Assembly (NCBI GenBank): GCA_021463315.1 | Contig: JAJTXO010000210.1 | Span: 1-6,810, forward strand | DNA length: 6,810 bases | Direction: 5' to 3' | From: Caldilineales bacterium | GTDB taxonomy: Bacteria > Chloroflexota > Anaerolineae > JAAEKA01 | Shown: one piece after another, positions 6,687 through 6,810 of the stretch | Layout: each line of letters begins with the position of its first letter | Position numbering within the stretch: the stretch's first letter is position 1 | Notes under the pieces: model-generated | Told to the model about the DNA's origin: nothing | Databases searched by the model: none | The model's input: only the letters and a program-made list of their open reading frames with translations | Translations under genes and position numbers: made by a program

Positions 6687-6810
6687 GTGGCCACAGAGAG
6701 CACCCCCAGCCAAAGCGAGATCGTCAACTTCCTCAGCCAGCGACGCAACCTGACCACCTGGCCGCAGGCCGAGGTGGAAAAGCTGGCGCAGGATGTTAAG
6801 GTTCTCCGAC
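6687..6810 (+). CDS. N-terminal part of an unrecognised protein
   Basis: Forty-one codons are visible before the right edge: MATESTPSQSEIVNFLSQRR followed by NLTTWPQAEVEKLAQDVKVL and R. The start is a GTG with GAGGA at 6673-6677, nine bases upstream, behind a strong promoter. G or C at most third positions supports coding in this frame rather than in the overlapping frame that begins at 6617, which starts inside the -35 box. There is no signal peptide or membrane segment in the visible part. It looks soluble and helical after a polar Ser/Thr-rich start. I do not recognise the family. Its position divergent from etfBA would suit a regulator but is no proof of one. Confidence 0.6.
   Translation, partial: MATESTPSQSEIVNFLSQRRNLTTWPQAEVEKLAQDVKVLR

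Noticed and set aside
6617..6799. A 60-codon plus-strand frame starting at 6617
   Set aside because: Its start would be inside the -35 box of a near-consensus promoter. The GTG frame at 6687 has a ribosome site and better codon use.

Overview
The window is GC-rich, densely coding and mostly read from the minus strand. It looks like a chromosomal piece of a bacterium. I favour a member of the Chloroflexota: the codon use is GC-rich, an ETF pair lies near a fused FAD/Fe-S dehydrogenase, and several degenerate heptanucleotide tandem arrays sit in and between genes. The phylum is an inference and no sequence here proves it.

Layout from right to left, following minus-strand transcription. At the far right (6687-6810) the first 41 codons of an unrecognised plus-strand gene run off the edge behind a strong sigma-70-like promoter. 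Back to back with it is the etfB-etfA operon (6486-4690), with its own extended -10 promoter, a TTG start for etfB and an intrinsic terminator at 4568-4595. A 13-unit heptamer array begins right after the etfA stop codon. Next comes about 400 bases without an intact gene (4158-4567). It holds a 54-codon orphan C-terminal gene fragment and then the promoter and palindromic operator of a toxin-antitoxin pair. That pair is a Phd/YefM-type antitoxin (4157-3846) and a PIN-domain toxin (3835-3368). A second heptamer array (3301-3372) contains the toxin stop codon and leads to a 981-residue fused FAD/Fe-S dehydrogenase (3286-341) of the D-lactate / D-2-hydroxyglutarate dehydrogenase type. At the left edge is the start of an exported SIMPL-domain (DUF541) protein (234-1).

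How the genes may work together: the dehydrogenase would oxidise a D-2-hydroxyacid and pass electrons through its Fe-S clusters. EtfAB is a plausible acceptor, as in other ETF-linked hydroxyacid dehydrogenases. The toxin-antitoxin module and gene fragment lie between the two, with heptamer arrays at or near both boundaries, which suggests that a former continuous cluster was interrupted.

The most unusual signal is the heptamer family itself. It abuts or contains stop codons at two places and also occurs in frame inside an interdomain linker of the dehydrogenase. A different C-rich tandem repeat occupies that protein's other main linker. I saw no rRNA, tRNA, CRISPR array or complete insertion sequence.
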